This document shows positions 13,723 through 21,825 of a stretch of DNA of 44,474 nucleotides, piece after piece. The translations under genes were made by a program, and so were the position numbers. The notes under the pieces were generated by a model, which saw only the letters and a list, made by a program, of their open reading frames with translations, was not told the DNA's origin and did not search any database. The stretch is from positions 1-44,474 of the IMG/VR virus record IMGVR_UViG_3300020020_000076; one strand, written 5' to 3'. Numbering within the stretch: the first letter of the stretch is position 1; each line of letters opens with the position of its first letter. Origin of the DNA: a virus.

Positions 13723-14048
13723 TGGCACTTAATTCAGAAAAAGAAAAGAAAGTAACCCATTACCATACACTCAGACGACACCCAAAACAGAGGAACATTT
13801 ATCTCTGCACTTCCCCTGTCTGTAGTTTCAAAGACCACAAGGATAACCTACTAGGCAAGATGATGAATTGTTATGTATGTGGTAAAGACTACGTTACAAC
13901 AAAAGACTCTCTACGCCTCGCCTATCCTCATTGTGCCCCCTGCACTAAGGGCTTTAAGGGCTTTGATAACTTAGTCCAAGAAGACAATGACGCTTTCTTG
14001 TCTGCCCTAATAGCAATTGAGAATGAGAACTCAGGAGACGGAATCTAA
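13722..14048 (+). CDS. Zinc-finger-like protein, 108 aa
   Basis: Cysteine pairs at LCTSPVC, NCYVCGKD and HCAPCTKG resemble two small zinc-binding knuckles (residues about 28-75). The N-terminus is basic (KKVTHYHTLRRHPKQR) and the C-terminus acidic. It overlaps the preceding stop (TAATG) and is probably nucleic-acid- or protein-binding. Family not recognised. Confidence 0.65.
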   Translation: MALNSEKEKKVTHYHTLRRHPKQRNIYLCTSPVCSFKDHKDNLLGKMMNCYVCGKDYVTTKDSLRLAYPHCAPCTKGFKGFDNLVQEDNDAFLSALIAIENENSGDGI

Positions 14049-14049
14049 C

Positions 14050-14292
14050 ATGCCCTTAGACACAAAAGATGAAGTAATCATCCAACTAGAACTACAACTT
14101 GAGATTTTGGCAATCGCAGCCGATAGACTCGTCAACTTTGCATGGTCTGGTGTTACTGTATCGTGGGATAACGGAAATACAAGATCCTCAGAAGCAGAGG
14201 CTTATCTACAATCGAATATCAATAAAGTACGAGAAGTCTTGAAAAATTTTGAATTACCAAACTCAAAGGATGACAAAATCAAATGCACTTAG
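14050..14292 (+). CDS. Hypothetical protein, 80 aa
   Basis: The ATG at 14050 stands one base after the previous stop, with AGGAG 12 nt upstream; an upstream in-frame ATG at 14017 lies within the previous gene. Mostly helical and acidic (DEVIIQLELQLEILAIAADR, then NINKVREVLKNF). It overlaps the Sak4-like start by 10 bases. Function unknown. Confidence 0.6.
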   Translation: MPLDTKDEVIIQLELQLEILAIAADRLVNFAWSGVTVSWDNGNTRSSEAEAYLQSNINKVREVLKNFELPNSKDDKIKCT

Positions 14293-15041
14293 ACGACATA
14301 ACACCACTTACAAGATTTTTCGGTCTTTTCGCCGGACCCTCTGGAGACGGCAAGACATGTGCAGCGGTTTCTTTCCCAGGACCCATTTACTGCTTTGATC
14401 TAGATGATCGCATCAAGGGCGCTCTCGCAGCAAAGAAATGGCTCGGTAAGATAGATCTAGAGTTTCACAGATACTTCGGCTATGCAGACATCGAGGTTAA
14501 GTTAAATGAGTTCGTGACGCAAATAAATGCCCGAACCTTCAAATACAAAACTGTTATATTTGATAGCATTACTGCTTCTTCTCGTAGCTATATCCAAGAA
14601 GCCGTCAAACTTGGAGTAAAGGGAGACACCTCAGACGACGGAAAGCCTCGCCGTCTCGGAACTGTCTACATGCCCGGATGGAACGCTTATAATTACGAAA
14701 GTATCGCCCACTACAACGTGATCATCGCATACTTGAAAGCGTTCCCCTGTAATGTTATTATTTCTGCGCATAAATCGGAACGATTTAACAAAAAAGGCGA
14801 GATCTCTGGAGTGGATATCCTCGCAAGACCCAAGATAGCAGCAGAACTTCCAGTCTACTTTGATGAAGTTTATGAGTTTCAACGAGATCACAACGATGTC
14901 AAAAACTCAACTAAGTATACCGTCAAATTTAGAGGAGATCTTGCAAAAACAGTCATGGAGAAAGCTCCCTTTGGTGAAGTAGATATCACCGAAAAGAATT
15001 TCTACGAACTCCTCAAGTCATACAATACCTCACTCACCTAA
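14283..15041 (+). CDS. RecA-like ATPase, Sak4 type single-strand annealing/recombination protein, 252 aa
   Basis: Walker A AGPSGDGKTC (about residue 17), Walker B TVIFDSITA (about residue 94) and a later NVIISAHKSE strand typical of the AAA_24/Sak4 branch of RecA folds. The length fits the family. Sak4 proteins bind single-stranded DNA and promote annealing with a partner ssDNA-binding protein, often encoded next to them; the gene at 15332 is the candidate. With the nuclease at 11925 and the helicase at 9162 it forms a recombination module. Confidence 0.8.
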   Translation: MHLDDITPLTRFFGLFAGPSGDGKTCAAVSFPGPIYCFDLDDRIKGALAAKKWLGKIDLEFHRYFGYADIEVKLNEFVTQINARTFKYKTVIFDSITASSRSYIQEAVKLGVKGDTSDDGKPRRLGTVYMPGWNAYNYESIAHYNVIIAYLKAFPCNVIISAHKSERFNKKGEISGVDILARPKIAAELPVYFDEVYEFQRDHNDVKNSTKYTVKFRGDLAKTVMEKAPFGEVDITEKNFYELLKSYNTSLT

Positions 15042-15042
15042 C

Positions 15043-15249
15043 ATGGCAGTCGCAGAATACATCAATTTCACTGACCATACCGGACAACGCTGTCGATATA
15101 TGTATCCCGATATCGGTAAATCCGGTAAACCAGCAAAATGGGTATGTGTCTTAGTTGAGGGCGAATGGCGTCCAATTCGTAAAGCAACCAACCAAGACAT
15201 TGCAAAAATTAATCAAGAAGTGGTAAAAGCTCATCACTGCTTGGACTAA
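15043..15249 (+). CDS. Hypothetical protein, 68 aa
   Basis: The ATG begins two bases after the Sak4-like stop. A small beta-rich protein (QRCRYMYPDIGKSGKPAKWV, then GEWRPIRKATNQDIAKINQE). No motif recognised. Its position between the recombinase and the candidate ssDNA-binding protein suggests an accessory role. Confidence 0.6.
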   Translation: MAVAEYINFTDHTGQRCRYMYPDIGKSGKPAKWVCVLVEGEWRPIRKATNQDIAKINQEVVKAHHCLD

Positions 15250-15331
15250 GATCTTACCAATCATCATCATTCTCATACTAACAGATCAGGCCAGACCCGA
15301 ACAGAAGAAAAGAAAGAGAGAAAATAACCAA

Positions 15332-15733
15332 ATGGCTATTCTCACAGTAAGCAAGAAAGCACTCGACGCAGGAAAAGCGTGGACTCCCGACTGGTACAAA
15401 GTTACTTTTGAACGCATGGAGGGGCCTGAATTGGCAGCATCAGGGAAGAGCAACAACTACAAGTGCTTCTTCACCAACAAAGATGGCTCTGAGTTAATGC
15501 AGTACTACAACGACTCAGAAGGCTTGATTGGCAACTTAGTCGAAGTCTATGCGGCAGCCGCAGATGTCCCTTATGCTGAGTGCGCCGATAAGCCCTTGGA
15601 TTTCGAGAAGATCAAGGGCGCTCAACTCTACATTCGCGTAGACAACGAAGTCTACAAGAAAGATCCCTCTGCCCCTGGCAGGATCATGAACAAGATCTCG
15701 GCCTATCAGCCTATCTCCCAGGCGCCGTTCTAA
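15332..15733 (+). CDS. Candidate single-stranded DNA-binding protein, 133 aa
   Basis: A beta-rich protein with KALDAGKAWTPDWYKVTFER, NNYKCFFTNKDG and a C-terminal KKDPSAPGRIMNKISAYQ. The size, beta-strand pattern and position beside a Sak4-type ATPase resemble phage SSB-like proteins (DUF669/DUF2815-type), but the classic acidic C-terminal tail is missing. The purine-rich leader (AAAGAGAGAAAATAACCAA) may be the ribosome binding region. Assignment is mostly from context. Confidence 0.5.
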   Translation: MAILTVSKKALDAGKAWTPDWYKVTFERMEGPELAASGKSNNYKCFFTNKDGSELMQYYNDSEGLIGNLVEVYAAAADVPYAECADKPLDFEKIKGAQLYIRVDNEVYKKDPSAPGRIMNKISAYQPISQAPF

Positions 15734-16000
15734 ACAATATCTTGTATGAGAGGAAGTTAGGGTCACTGATTCCTCTTGTATTGGATGGATCTCCCTTTAG
15801 CAAGGATTTCCTTTAGTTCGGGGATCTAATCAAAAAAACCCTGGATTCTTTTGTATTTTCTGTTCCACAAATCATGAAAATATATTAGTCTGGGCGGATC
15901 AGTAGAACCAAACAGAGGTTTTATTAATTGCCTTTGATGGACCTTCTGGCTTCTGGTCCGCCCGGATTGTTTACATTACATCATACAAGGTTATCATCTC
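15734..16000 (+). other. Non-coding stretch with large inverted repeat
   Basis: 267 bp without a gene. GGGCGGATCAG (15892-15902) pairs with CTGGTCCGCCC (15953-15963) through one G-U pair over a 50-nt loop; the right arm runs directly into the GCCCG..TTGTTTACA motif (copy B). A shorter GAGGAA/TTCCTC hairpin follows the SSB-like gene. This probably separates two transcription units. Confidence 0.5.
15960..15975 (+). promoter_or_regulatory. GCCCGATTTGTTTACA motif, copy B
   Basis: GCCCGGATTGTTTACA matches the A/C copies at 14 of 16 positions. TTTACA (15970-15975), a 16-base spacer and TATCAT (15992-15997) would also make a sigma-70-like promoter, though only a few bases before the ATG at 16001. 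Confidence 0.5.
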
Positions 16001-16156
16001 ATGCTTTTCTCGCCTAAGAAATTCTATTGCCCTAACTGTGGAAAAGAACAGTTTGAACCAAAACTTACTAACACTCACGTCCAATCTCTCATGTGTTCTG
16101 AAGAATGCCGCAGAGAGTGGGGACTCAAATACGCCCAAATGATACTGGGACATTAA
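16001..16156 (+). CDS. Small zinc-finger protein, 51 aa
   Basis: CPNCGKE near residue 10 and MCSEECRREWG near residue 33 form a C-x2-C...C-x3-C zinc site similar to small YacG-like or DUF2116-like fingers. The ATG at 16001 is the first start after the motif B region and has no ribosome binding site. It could be a regulator of the following polymerase operon; that is inference. Confidence 0.6.
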   Translation: MLFSPKKFYCPNCGKEQFEPKLTNTHVQSLMCSEECRREWGLKYAQMILGH

Positions 16157-16173
16157 TCTTTGAGGAAAATGTC

Positions 16174-16404
16174 GTGAGTTGGATCACTAAAGACAGACAA
16201 ACATACTACGGAATCGAAATGACCAAAGATCAAGCAGACGAACTTACCGAACGAATCAATCACTTAAACGAAGCAAACTTTAAGATGGAACAAGCCAAAG
16301 AAACATACGAAGATGCTAAAGAGCATCTCGAAGAATACCTAGCAGAATTACAGAAACCCTCTCGCAGAAAGAGCAGAGCAAAGAAAGAGGACACCAATGT
16401 CTGA
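16174..16404 (+). CDS. Coiled-coil protein, 76 aa
   Basis: I choose the GTG at 16174, which has GAGGA 8-9 nt upstream; the earlier ATG at 16105 lies inside the zinc-finger gene. After a short beta segment (TKDRQTYYGIEMTKDQADEL) comes a Glu/Lys-rich helix (about residues 25-65) and a basic tail (KPSRRKSRAKK). It overlaps the next gene by 8 bases. Function unknown. Confidence 0.6.
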   Translation: MSWITKDRQTYYGIEMTKDQADELTERINHLNEANFKMEQAKETYEDAKEHLEEYLAELQKPSRRKSRAKKEDTNV

Positions 16405-16594
16405 GATACAAAGACCTAAATCTAAAGATGTTCTTCAGCATTTCATCACTACCGTCAATGAAGAAGGCATCAATCTCAACAAATGGGAGCTTGATTTCAT
16501 GGAGAGCATTACAGATCAATTTGAACTATCCGGTCGTCTCTCCCCTAAGCAAGCTGAAATACTAGAGAGAATCTACTCAGAGAAGACGCCCTAG
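16397..16594 (+). CDS. Conserved small phage protein, 65 aa
   Basis: The ending LSPKQAEILERIYSEKTP, with an upstream LNKWELDFMESITDQFELSG, resembles a short helical family that recurs in replication regions of tailed phages. The ATG at 16397 overlaps the preceding gene. No function is known to me. Confidence 0.65.
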   Translation: MSEIQRPKSKDVLQHFITTVNEEGINLNKWELDFMESITDQFELSGRLSPKQAEILERIYSEKTP

Positions 16595-16595
16595 T

Positions 16596-16769
16596 ATGAA
16601 ACTAATTAGACGAGTTGAACATTACTTTGTAATCTCTCGTCCTCATCGACGCCACATGGTCTATCTACCAGTTGCCCGTGGTAGATTTCCCGGCGGAATG
16701 AGACATGAATCATGGCATACTTACTTACTCTTGCAAGAATACTTCGATGATTTGGGACTAGATGACTAA
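16596..16769 (+). CDS. Basic small protein, 57 aa
   Basis: The ATG is at 16596, one base after the preceding stop. It is rich in Arg and His (VISRPHRRHMVYLPVARGRF) and ends in an acidic tail (YFDDLGLDD). The stop overlaps the next ATG (TAATG). Possibly nucleic-acid binding; family unknown. Confidence 0.55.
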   Translation: MKLIRRVEHYFVISRPHRRHMVYLPVARGRFPGGMRHESWHTYLLLQEYFDDLGLDD

Positions 16770-16927
16770 TGCTTAACGTAAATCAACATTCTCTTCTAAA
16801 AGAGCAGCATGCTCTTGAGTTAAGAATAAAATCTCTTCAGGAGATGATTTCGGATTTGATTAAGAAGAATCGTGCTCTTGAGACTGAGAACGCATTACTA
16901 AGAGCGGGGATAGATCCAAGAAAATGA
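16769..16927 (+). CDS. Coiled-coil microprotein, 52 aa
   Basis: A single predicted amphipathic helix (LLKEQHALELRIKSLQEMIS, then NRALETENALLRAG) with leucine-zipper-like spacing. Start and stop are coupled to both neighbours (TAATG before, ATGA after), so it is probably translated together with the DNA polymerase and may be its accessory subunit or a dimeric regulator. Confidence 0.55.
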   Translation: MLNVNQHSLLKEQHALELRIKSLQEMISDLIKKNRALETENALLRAGIDPRK

Positions 16928-19401
16928 TTTCTTCTTTCGGTCCTACAAATGCCAAGATCTTCATCTTGGGTGATTATCCATCTCAGGGAGAGCTAGAGAA
17001 TAACTCTGCTCTCTATGGGCATACTTCTAATTCACTACACTCTCTTTTCTCCGAAGCAGGTATTCACTTAGATTCTTGTTTTAGGAGCATCTACTTAAGA
17101 GAGAATATCCACGAAGTCTTAATTAAGATCCGCAACAAGAACAAGGGCAAACGTACAACAGGCTATGCCCTTCTCTTAGACTCTAAGTACGATCAGCTTC
17201 GTAACTACGTCATCGAAGAGTTAAAGTTAATCAAACCAAAAGTGATCGTTCCGCTTGGAGAAGCGGCTTTGCGCTTCATAACAGGAGAAAAGAGTATACA
17301 TGACTTTCGTGGTTCAACCCTCCATCTCGCAGACTCCCTCAAGCTCTCAACAGATCTCCACTCCACATACGTTGTCCCACTTGTCCATCCAAGAGAATAC
17401 TTTGCAGATAACTCTCAACGATTTATCGCGGCTTTCGATATCGCAAAGATCGTCCGATTATCTCAGACACCTTTTTATGATCCGCTGCAAAAGTATAAAG
17501 TCTGGGTCTGCCGCTCCTCTGCTGAATTAGAATCTTTTTTTCATAGACATCGCGCAGCGCCTTTCTGGACGTTTGACATAGAAACCCATGCAGGATTTAT
17601 CACCTGCATCTCTTTTTGTGGAGACGGAGTAGAAGCCATCTCAGTCCCTCTTTTGGATAATAAGACTCCCTTATCAGAGAGAGCTTTAATGTATTTCAAA
17701 GTGGCTAACTTCTTGGCTTCAGATAAGCCCAAAGTAAATCAGAATATTAAGTTCGATGCTACTTTTCTTGAGGCATGGGGATATGAAGTTAATAATATCC
17801 TCGACGATACGATGATCCTAGCCCATTCTATCTATGGAGAGTTACGCAAGAGTCTAGGCTTTCTAACTTCCGTCCATACAGATATCCCCTACTACAAAGA
17901 CGAAGGGAAAGAGTTCGATCCGCGTAAACATACAAAAGATCAGCTTTTCTTGTATAACGCAAAAGATGCATTAGCCACTTGGCAAGTATATGTCTCCCAA
18001 GTGAAAGATGCAAAAACCACAGGAGTCTGGGATTTTCATGTGCGCGGCCCGCGGAAGTGGTTTTCAATCTACAAGAAAATGGATTCTCAAGGTTTCCTGC
18101 TAGATCATGATCGCCGATTAGAGTTACTCGACCGATATACAAACATCTCCGAGTATACGAGAGACTCTCTTGCCGACCTGACTAACAATCCAAAATTTAA
18201 TCCCAACTCATCCAAACAGTGCTGTGATTTAATTTACGGTGAACTCAAGTGTCCTGTCCAATGGCGTAAAGATGCCGCAGGAGATAACGTCAAAACTACA
18301 GATGAAGATGCTCTAGAAGAACTTATCTTAAACTTCGGCGCCGCTCCTACTGTCGCAGAAATACTACAGTTAATGATCAAGTCTCGTAAATTGCATAGAA
18401 TTATAAACTTTCTAAATAACTTGTATGACATAGATGATCGTGTCCGTCAATCTACCAAACAGACCGGAACGGAGAACGGCAGAACTTCTGCGTCAAAGAG
18501 CATCTTTAGGCGAAACATTTTTCATCAAGGCGGTTTTCATCCAGGCGGTAGTCAAGGCGGTTATAGTTTCGATCAAGCTAATACAGGTTACTCTTTCCAG
18601 ACTATCCCAAAGCATGGTTTCAGGCTACCTTCAGGAGAGATCTTAGGAGACGATCTAATGTCTATATACGTCCCTTCTCCTGGTTACTGTTTCGTTGGGG
18701 GAGACTTATCCCAAGCAGAAGCCCGAGTAGTAGCAGTCTTAGCAGAAGACTGGGACTTATTACAGGGCTTTGACACCAGAGACATTCACAAAGAAACAGC
18801 CTCTTGGATCTACGAGTGCTCAGTAGACGACATCAAAAAGCCCAGTTTCGAGAGAGACTTAGGTAAGATGACCCGTCATGCTGGAAACCTCGACATGCAG
18901 TATCGTACTCTTGCACTCAGAGCCCACATCCCCCAGCCTTTCGCTTTAAAAGTCATGCAACGTTTCCATAACAATGCCCCCAAAGTGAGAGGAATCTTTC
19001 ATAAGACCATCGCAGACGAGGTTTCCCGTTCCAGGTTATTAGTCTCCCCCCAAGGTCGTCAACGTTTCTTTTTCGGGAAGATCAACGAAGATCTCTTTAG
19101 AGAAGCATATTCGTTCATTCCGCAAGCCACTATCTCCGATCAGATGAAAAACATCATGTTGTATATTCACGAAAGAATGGATGCCCGATTCATCTATGAA
19201 GCTCATGACGGAGTTATGGCAGAACAGAAAATAGAAGAAGCAGAGCGTTTTTTAGATCTATTTAAAGAAGCCTCAGAAAGAACAATTGACTTTCGAGCAG
19301 GAACCATCCGCAGAGACATCAATCTTCTAGTTCCCGCAGAACTGGATTACTCGTTAACAAATGCCGGTGAAATGAAGCCCTACAAGGGGATTCTATCATG
19401 A
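16924..19401 (+). CDS. polA: DNA polymerase A with UDG-like N-terminus and 3'-5' exonuclease, 825 aa
   Basis: Residues 1-175 resemble a uracil-DNA-glycosylase-like domain (ILGDYPSQGELENNSALYG, later PLVHPREYF). The 3'-5' exonuclease follows with DIE (about 218-220), NQNIKFDATF and YNAKDALATW, all three metal-binding motifs intact. The polymerase domain has motif A GGDLSQAEARV (about 592), the fingers K/R-rich segment GKMTRHAGN (about 648) and motif C AHDG (about 762), where Gly replaces the usual Glu. This is the replicative polymerase of the phage. The ATG overlaps the preceding stop (ATGA). Confidence 0.93.
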   Translation: MISSFGPTNAKIFILGDYPSQGELENNSALYGHTSNSLHSLFSEAGIHLDSCFRSIYLRENIHEVLIKIRNKNKGKRTTGYALLLDSKYDQLRNYVIEELKLIKPKVIVPLGEAALRFITGEKSIHDFRGSTLHLADSLKLSTDLHSTYVVPLVHPREYFADNSQRFIAAFDIAKIVRLSQTPFYDPLQKYKVWVCRSSAELESFFHRHRAAPFWTFDIETHAGFITCISFCGDGVEAISVPLLDNKTPLSERALMYFKVANFLASDKPKVNQNIKFDATFLEAWGYEVNNILDDTMILAHSIYGELRKSLGFLTSVHTDIPYYKDEGKEFDPRKHTKDQLFLYNAKDALATWQVYVSQVKDAKTTGVWDFHVRGPRKWFSIYKKMDSQGFLLDHDRRLELLDRYTNISEYTRDSLADLTNNPKFNPNSSKQCCDLIYGELKCPVQWRKDAAGDNVKTTDEDALEELILNFGAAPTVAEILQLMIKSRKLHRIINFLNNLYDIDDRVRQSTKQTGTENGRTSASKSIFRRNIFHQGGFHPGGSQGGYSFDQANTGYSFQTIPKHGFRLPSGEILGDDLMSIYVPSPGYCFVGGDLSQAEARVVAVLAEDWDLLQGFDTRDIHKETASWIYECSVDDIKKPSFERDLGKMTRHAGNLDMQYRTLALRAHIPQPFALKVMQRFHNNAPKVRGIFHKTIADEVSRSRLLVSPQGRQRFFFGKINEDLFREAYSFIPQATISDQMKNIMLYIHERMDARFIYEAHDGVMAEQKIEEAERFLDLFKEASERTIDFRAGTIRRDINLLVPAELDYSLTNAGEMKPYKGILS

Positions 19402-19613
19402 CGGGCTATTGGTTATTTGTTAGAAATGATACAACACTTTTCTCAGGAGAGGGCTTTTCCGTAGGTTTCTTCGGAGAAATGATGTCAGTTGATGAGATGC
19501 TTTCAATGGACGAATTCAGAGATGATATCAAACCAGAGGAGAACATCTACTGCTTTCATTCTGGTGGGTATCCTGTTGCCGTCTACAAGTGGATTCCGTA
19601 TTACAGAAGTTAA
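19398..19613 (+). CDS. Hypothetical protein, 71 aa
   Basis: The ATG overlaps the polymerase stop (ATGA). Beta-rich and acidic (YWLFVRNDTTLFSGEGFSVG), with Met/Glu/Asp-rich centre and aromatic C-terminus (VYKWIPYYRS). Translationally coupled to the polymerase. Family unknown. Confidence 0.6.
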   Translation: MTGYWLFVRNDTTLFSGEGFSVGFFGEMMSVDEMLSMDEFRDDIKPEENIYCFHSGGYPVAVYKWIPYYRS

Positions 19614-19633
19614 TTTAGTTTAGGGACAAAAAC

Positions 19634-19891
19634 ATGCCAGAGTTCTATGACACTCCAACCTACTCAACTAGGTTTAAAATTAATGGCGACTTTATGCGCG
19701 CAGCGCTAGCAGAGTTTGTCAATGAAGAGGGCCTAACTGGTCTACAGGCGGCAATGAGAATGGGTATTTCTAAGACATTCTTCAATGCCCTCTTGAACGG
19801 AAGGAGGCTTAACGTCGGTGCGGATCGACTAGCGAAGATCGCCGCATGTACAGGACGACGCATAGAAGACTTTATCATCCGCATCAATTAG
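19634..19891 (+). CDS. Small helix-turn-helix DNA-binding protein, 85 aa
   Basis: The segment GLQAAMRMGISKTFFNALLN is a good helix-turn-helix of the Cro/XRE type (residues about 36-56), followed by a third/fourth helix (VGADRLAKIAACTGRRIEDF). The preceding leader has AGGGACAAAAAC. It is the only clear sequence-specific DNA-binding protein in the window and so the best candidate to bind one of the repeated operator-like motifs, though no direct evidence links them. Confidence 0.75.
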   Translation: MPEFYDTPTYSTRFKINGDFMRAALAEFVNEEGLTGLQAAMRMGISKTFFNALLNGRRLNVGADRLAKIAACTGRRIEDFIIRIN

Positions 19892-19904
19892 CCAGGAGTA
19901 TGCC

Positions 19905-21143
19905 ATGTCCTATAACTTTATCGATGGTTTCTTGGAATATACCCAAGACGCAGAGTCTCCAACTTCTTTCTTCACCTGGGCCGCGATTTCATCGCTTTCT
20001 TGTATAATGAAAGACAACATCTACTGGGATACCGGATTCGACAAGGTTTACCCAAATATTTATGTCTTACTAGTCGCCAAGTCTGGCATCTGTCGAAAAG
20101 GCACTCCCCTCAAAGTAATGACCGGAGTAGTCAACAAAGTAGGCACTGCTAGGGTCATCTCTGGTAGAATCACCATCCAGTCTATTGTGAGAGAACTCGG
20201 CTCTACACAAACTACTGCTTCAGGAGTAATGCTTTCAGGAGCTAGTGGGCTTCTATTAGCAGAAGAGTTGTCTTCATTCTTCCATGCGGAACCAGAAACT
20301 ATCAAGATCTTAACTGATCTCTATGACTCACATGACAACTGGACTAACTCTACTATTACTGGGGGAAAGCAAGAACTCAAAGATGTCAGCTTGTCTATGT
20401 TAGCAGCATCTAACGAAGTCTTACTAAGAGAAGTCTTCACTTCCGCTGCTCTTTATGGTGGTCTACTAGCCCGAACTTTCGTCATCATGGAGTCCCGCAG
20501 AAGACATAAGAACTCCAGAATGCAAATTAATATCAATCATTTGAAAGGCTGCCAGACCTTACTCCACGAACATCTACATCGCTTATCATCAGTAAAAGGT
20601 CATGTTATATTCTCCCCTCGAGCGCAAGAAGTCTACGAAGAGTGGTATCAATCTATCAACGATGATTCCTACTCTTCCAAGTCTGGTGTAGAAGCTCGAA
20701 TCCACACAGGAGTAATCAAGCTCTCTATGTGCTTGGCAGCAGCAGAAGAAGCTTTCTTTCATGACCGAACCGTCCAGAAACATCACGTTGAGTTAGCGAT
20801 AGACATGGCTGTCAAACTACTACCGAACTATGACATGCTAACTATGGGATCAGGCAAATCCATCATCTCAGATCCAATGACCACTATCATTGGTTGTCTA
20901 TGGAAAGCAAAGAACTTCGAGATGACCCGGAAGTCTCTCTTGAGATATAATTTTGGGGATCTCGACGTAGATACTTTAGATAAATGTGTTATAACAATGG
21001 AGCAATCAGGAGCCTTATGCTCTCTTGCTGTCGCCGGAGAAACGGGATATCGTCTGACGGAAAAGTTTGTATTAGAACTTTCCAAACGACGAGAAACCCC
21101 TAACAACAACGGACACATCCACAACAACGGAATAGTACACTAA
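19905..21143 (+). CDS. DUF3987-type helicase/primase-like ATPase, 412 aa
   Basis: The Walker A variant SGICRKGTPLK (about residue 55), a Walker B-like GLLLAEELSSFF (about residue 110) and the LSMLAASNEVLL strand are the arrangement seen in DUF3987 proteins encoded beside PolA-type polymerases in many phages, taken to be replicative helicases or helicase-primases. An N-terminal primase domain is not visible. The ATG at 19905 follows CCAGGAGTATGCC. Starts 13 bases after the HTH gene. Confidence 0.75.
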   Translation: MSYNFIDGFLEYTQDAESPTSFFTWAAISSLSCIMKDNIYWDTGFDKVYPNIYVLLVAKSGICRKGTPLKVMTGVVNKVGTARVISGRITIQSIVRELGSTQTTASGVMLSGASGLLLAEELSSFFHAEPETIKILTDLYDSHDNWTNSTITGGKQELKDVSLSMLAASNEVLLREVFTSAALYGGLLARTFVIMESRRRHKNSRMQININHLKGCQTLLHEHLHRLSSVKGHVIFSPRAQEVYEEWYQSINDDSYSSKSGVEARIHTGVIKLSMCLAAAEEAFFHDRTVQKHHVELAIDMAVKLLPNYDMLTMGSGKSIISDPMTTIIGCLWKAKNFEMTRKSLLRYNFGDLDVDTLDKCVITMEQSGALCSLAVAGETGYRLTEKFVLELSKRRETPNNNGHIHNNGIVH

Positions 21144-21144
21144 T

Positions 21145-21825
21145 ATGGAACAACAAGAATTACCATTTCAACCCAGGACGGACAACATGCCCCGAGGAGA
21201 CTTCAAAGACCAAACCATCGAGGAATTACGTGCAAAGCTCCATGCTTCTCAAAGAGAAGTTGAACGCGCAAAAATGTGGATAGAAGCAGGAGAAACCAGA
21301 TGCAACGAACTGGCAGCAGAAATCTCTAACATGGATGTAAAATTGAACGTACAAAGAGAAACTATCCAACAACTCAAGAAAGAAAGGGATTTCTACCAAG
21401 GAGCCAAAATGGAGAGAGAAAAGAAATACACACAAGAAGAGATCCAAGAGATAGCAGAATCAGGACTAGCGGATGAACTAGAACGACTAAACGAAAGGGA
21501 AGCCATCCAGGCAGAGGGCGCCGCTAGGTCAGAAATCTTGCATACAGGGTTGTCTCAAATACCACTTTCCGCCCTCCGCAAGATCGGCAGTATCTTTGTA
21601 GAAGGTCAACTTAAATACGGCAGAGACAACTGGAAAAAAGGCGCATTCAACAAACCCTACCAGCAAGAGAGGGCAGAACATGCATTAGTTCACTTTTTGG
21701 AGTATTTGCACCAAGAATCTAACGATGGATCTACTCCCATTCAACAACTAGCTAAAGTAGCGTGGTTCTGCGTCACCCAGATAGATACTCTTGAGAGAGA
21801 ATCTACTGAGGAGTTGATGCAGTAG
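21145..21825 (+). CDS. dATP/dGTP diphosphohydrolase-like (DUF5664) protein with coiled-coil N-terminus, 226 aa
   Basis: Residues about 15-120 form a charged coiled coil (SQREVERAKMWIEAGETR). The C-terminal part has LKYGRDNWKKG, then ERAEHALVHFLEYLHQE, AKVAWFCVTQ: the pattern of DUF5664 proteins, related to all-alpha nucleotide pyrophosphohydrolases. It may adjust nucleotide pools during replication. It is the last plus gene and overlaps the 3' end of the convergent minus gene by 23 bases. Confidence 0.65.
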   Translation: MEQQELPFQPRTDNMPRGDFKDQTIEELRAKLHASQREVERAKMWIEAGETRCNELAAEISNMDVKLNVQRETIQQLKKERDFYQGAKMEREKKYTQEEIQEIAESGLADELERLNEREAIQAEGAARSEILHTGLSQIPLSALRKIGSIFVEGQLKYGRDNWKKGAFNKPYQQERAEHALVHFLEYLHQESNDGSTPIQQLAKVAWFCVTQIDTLERESTEELMQ

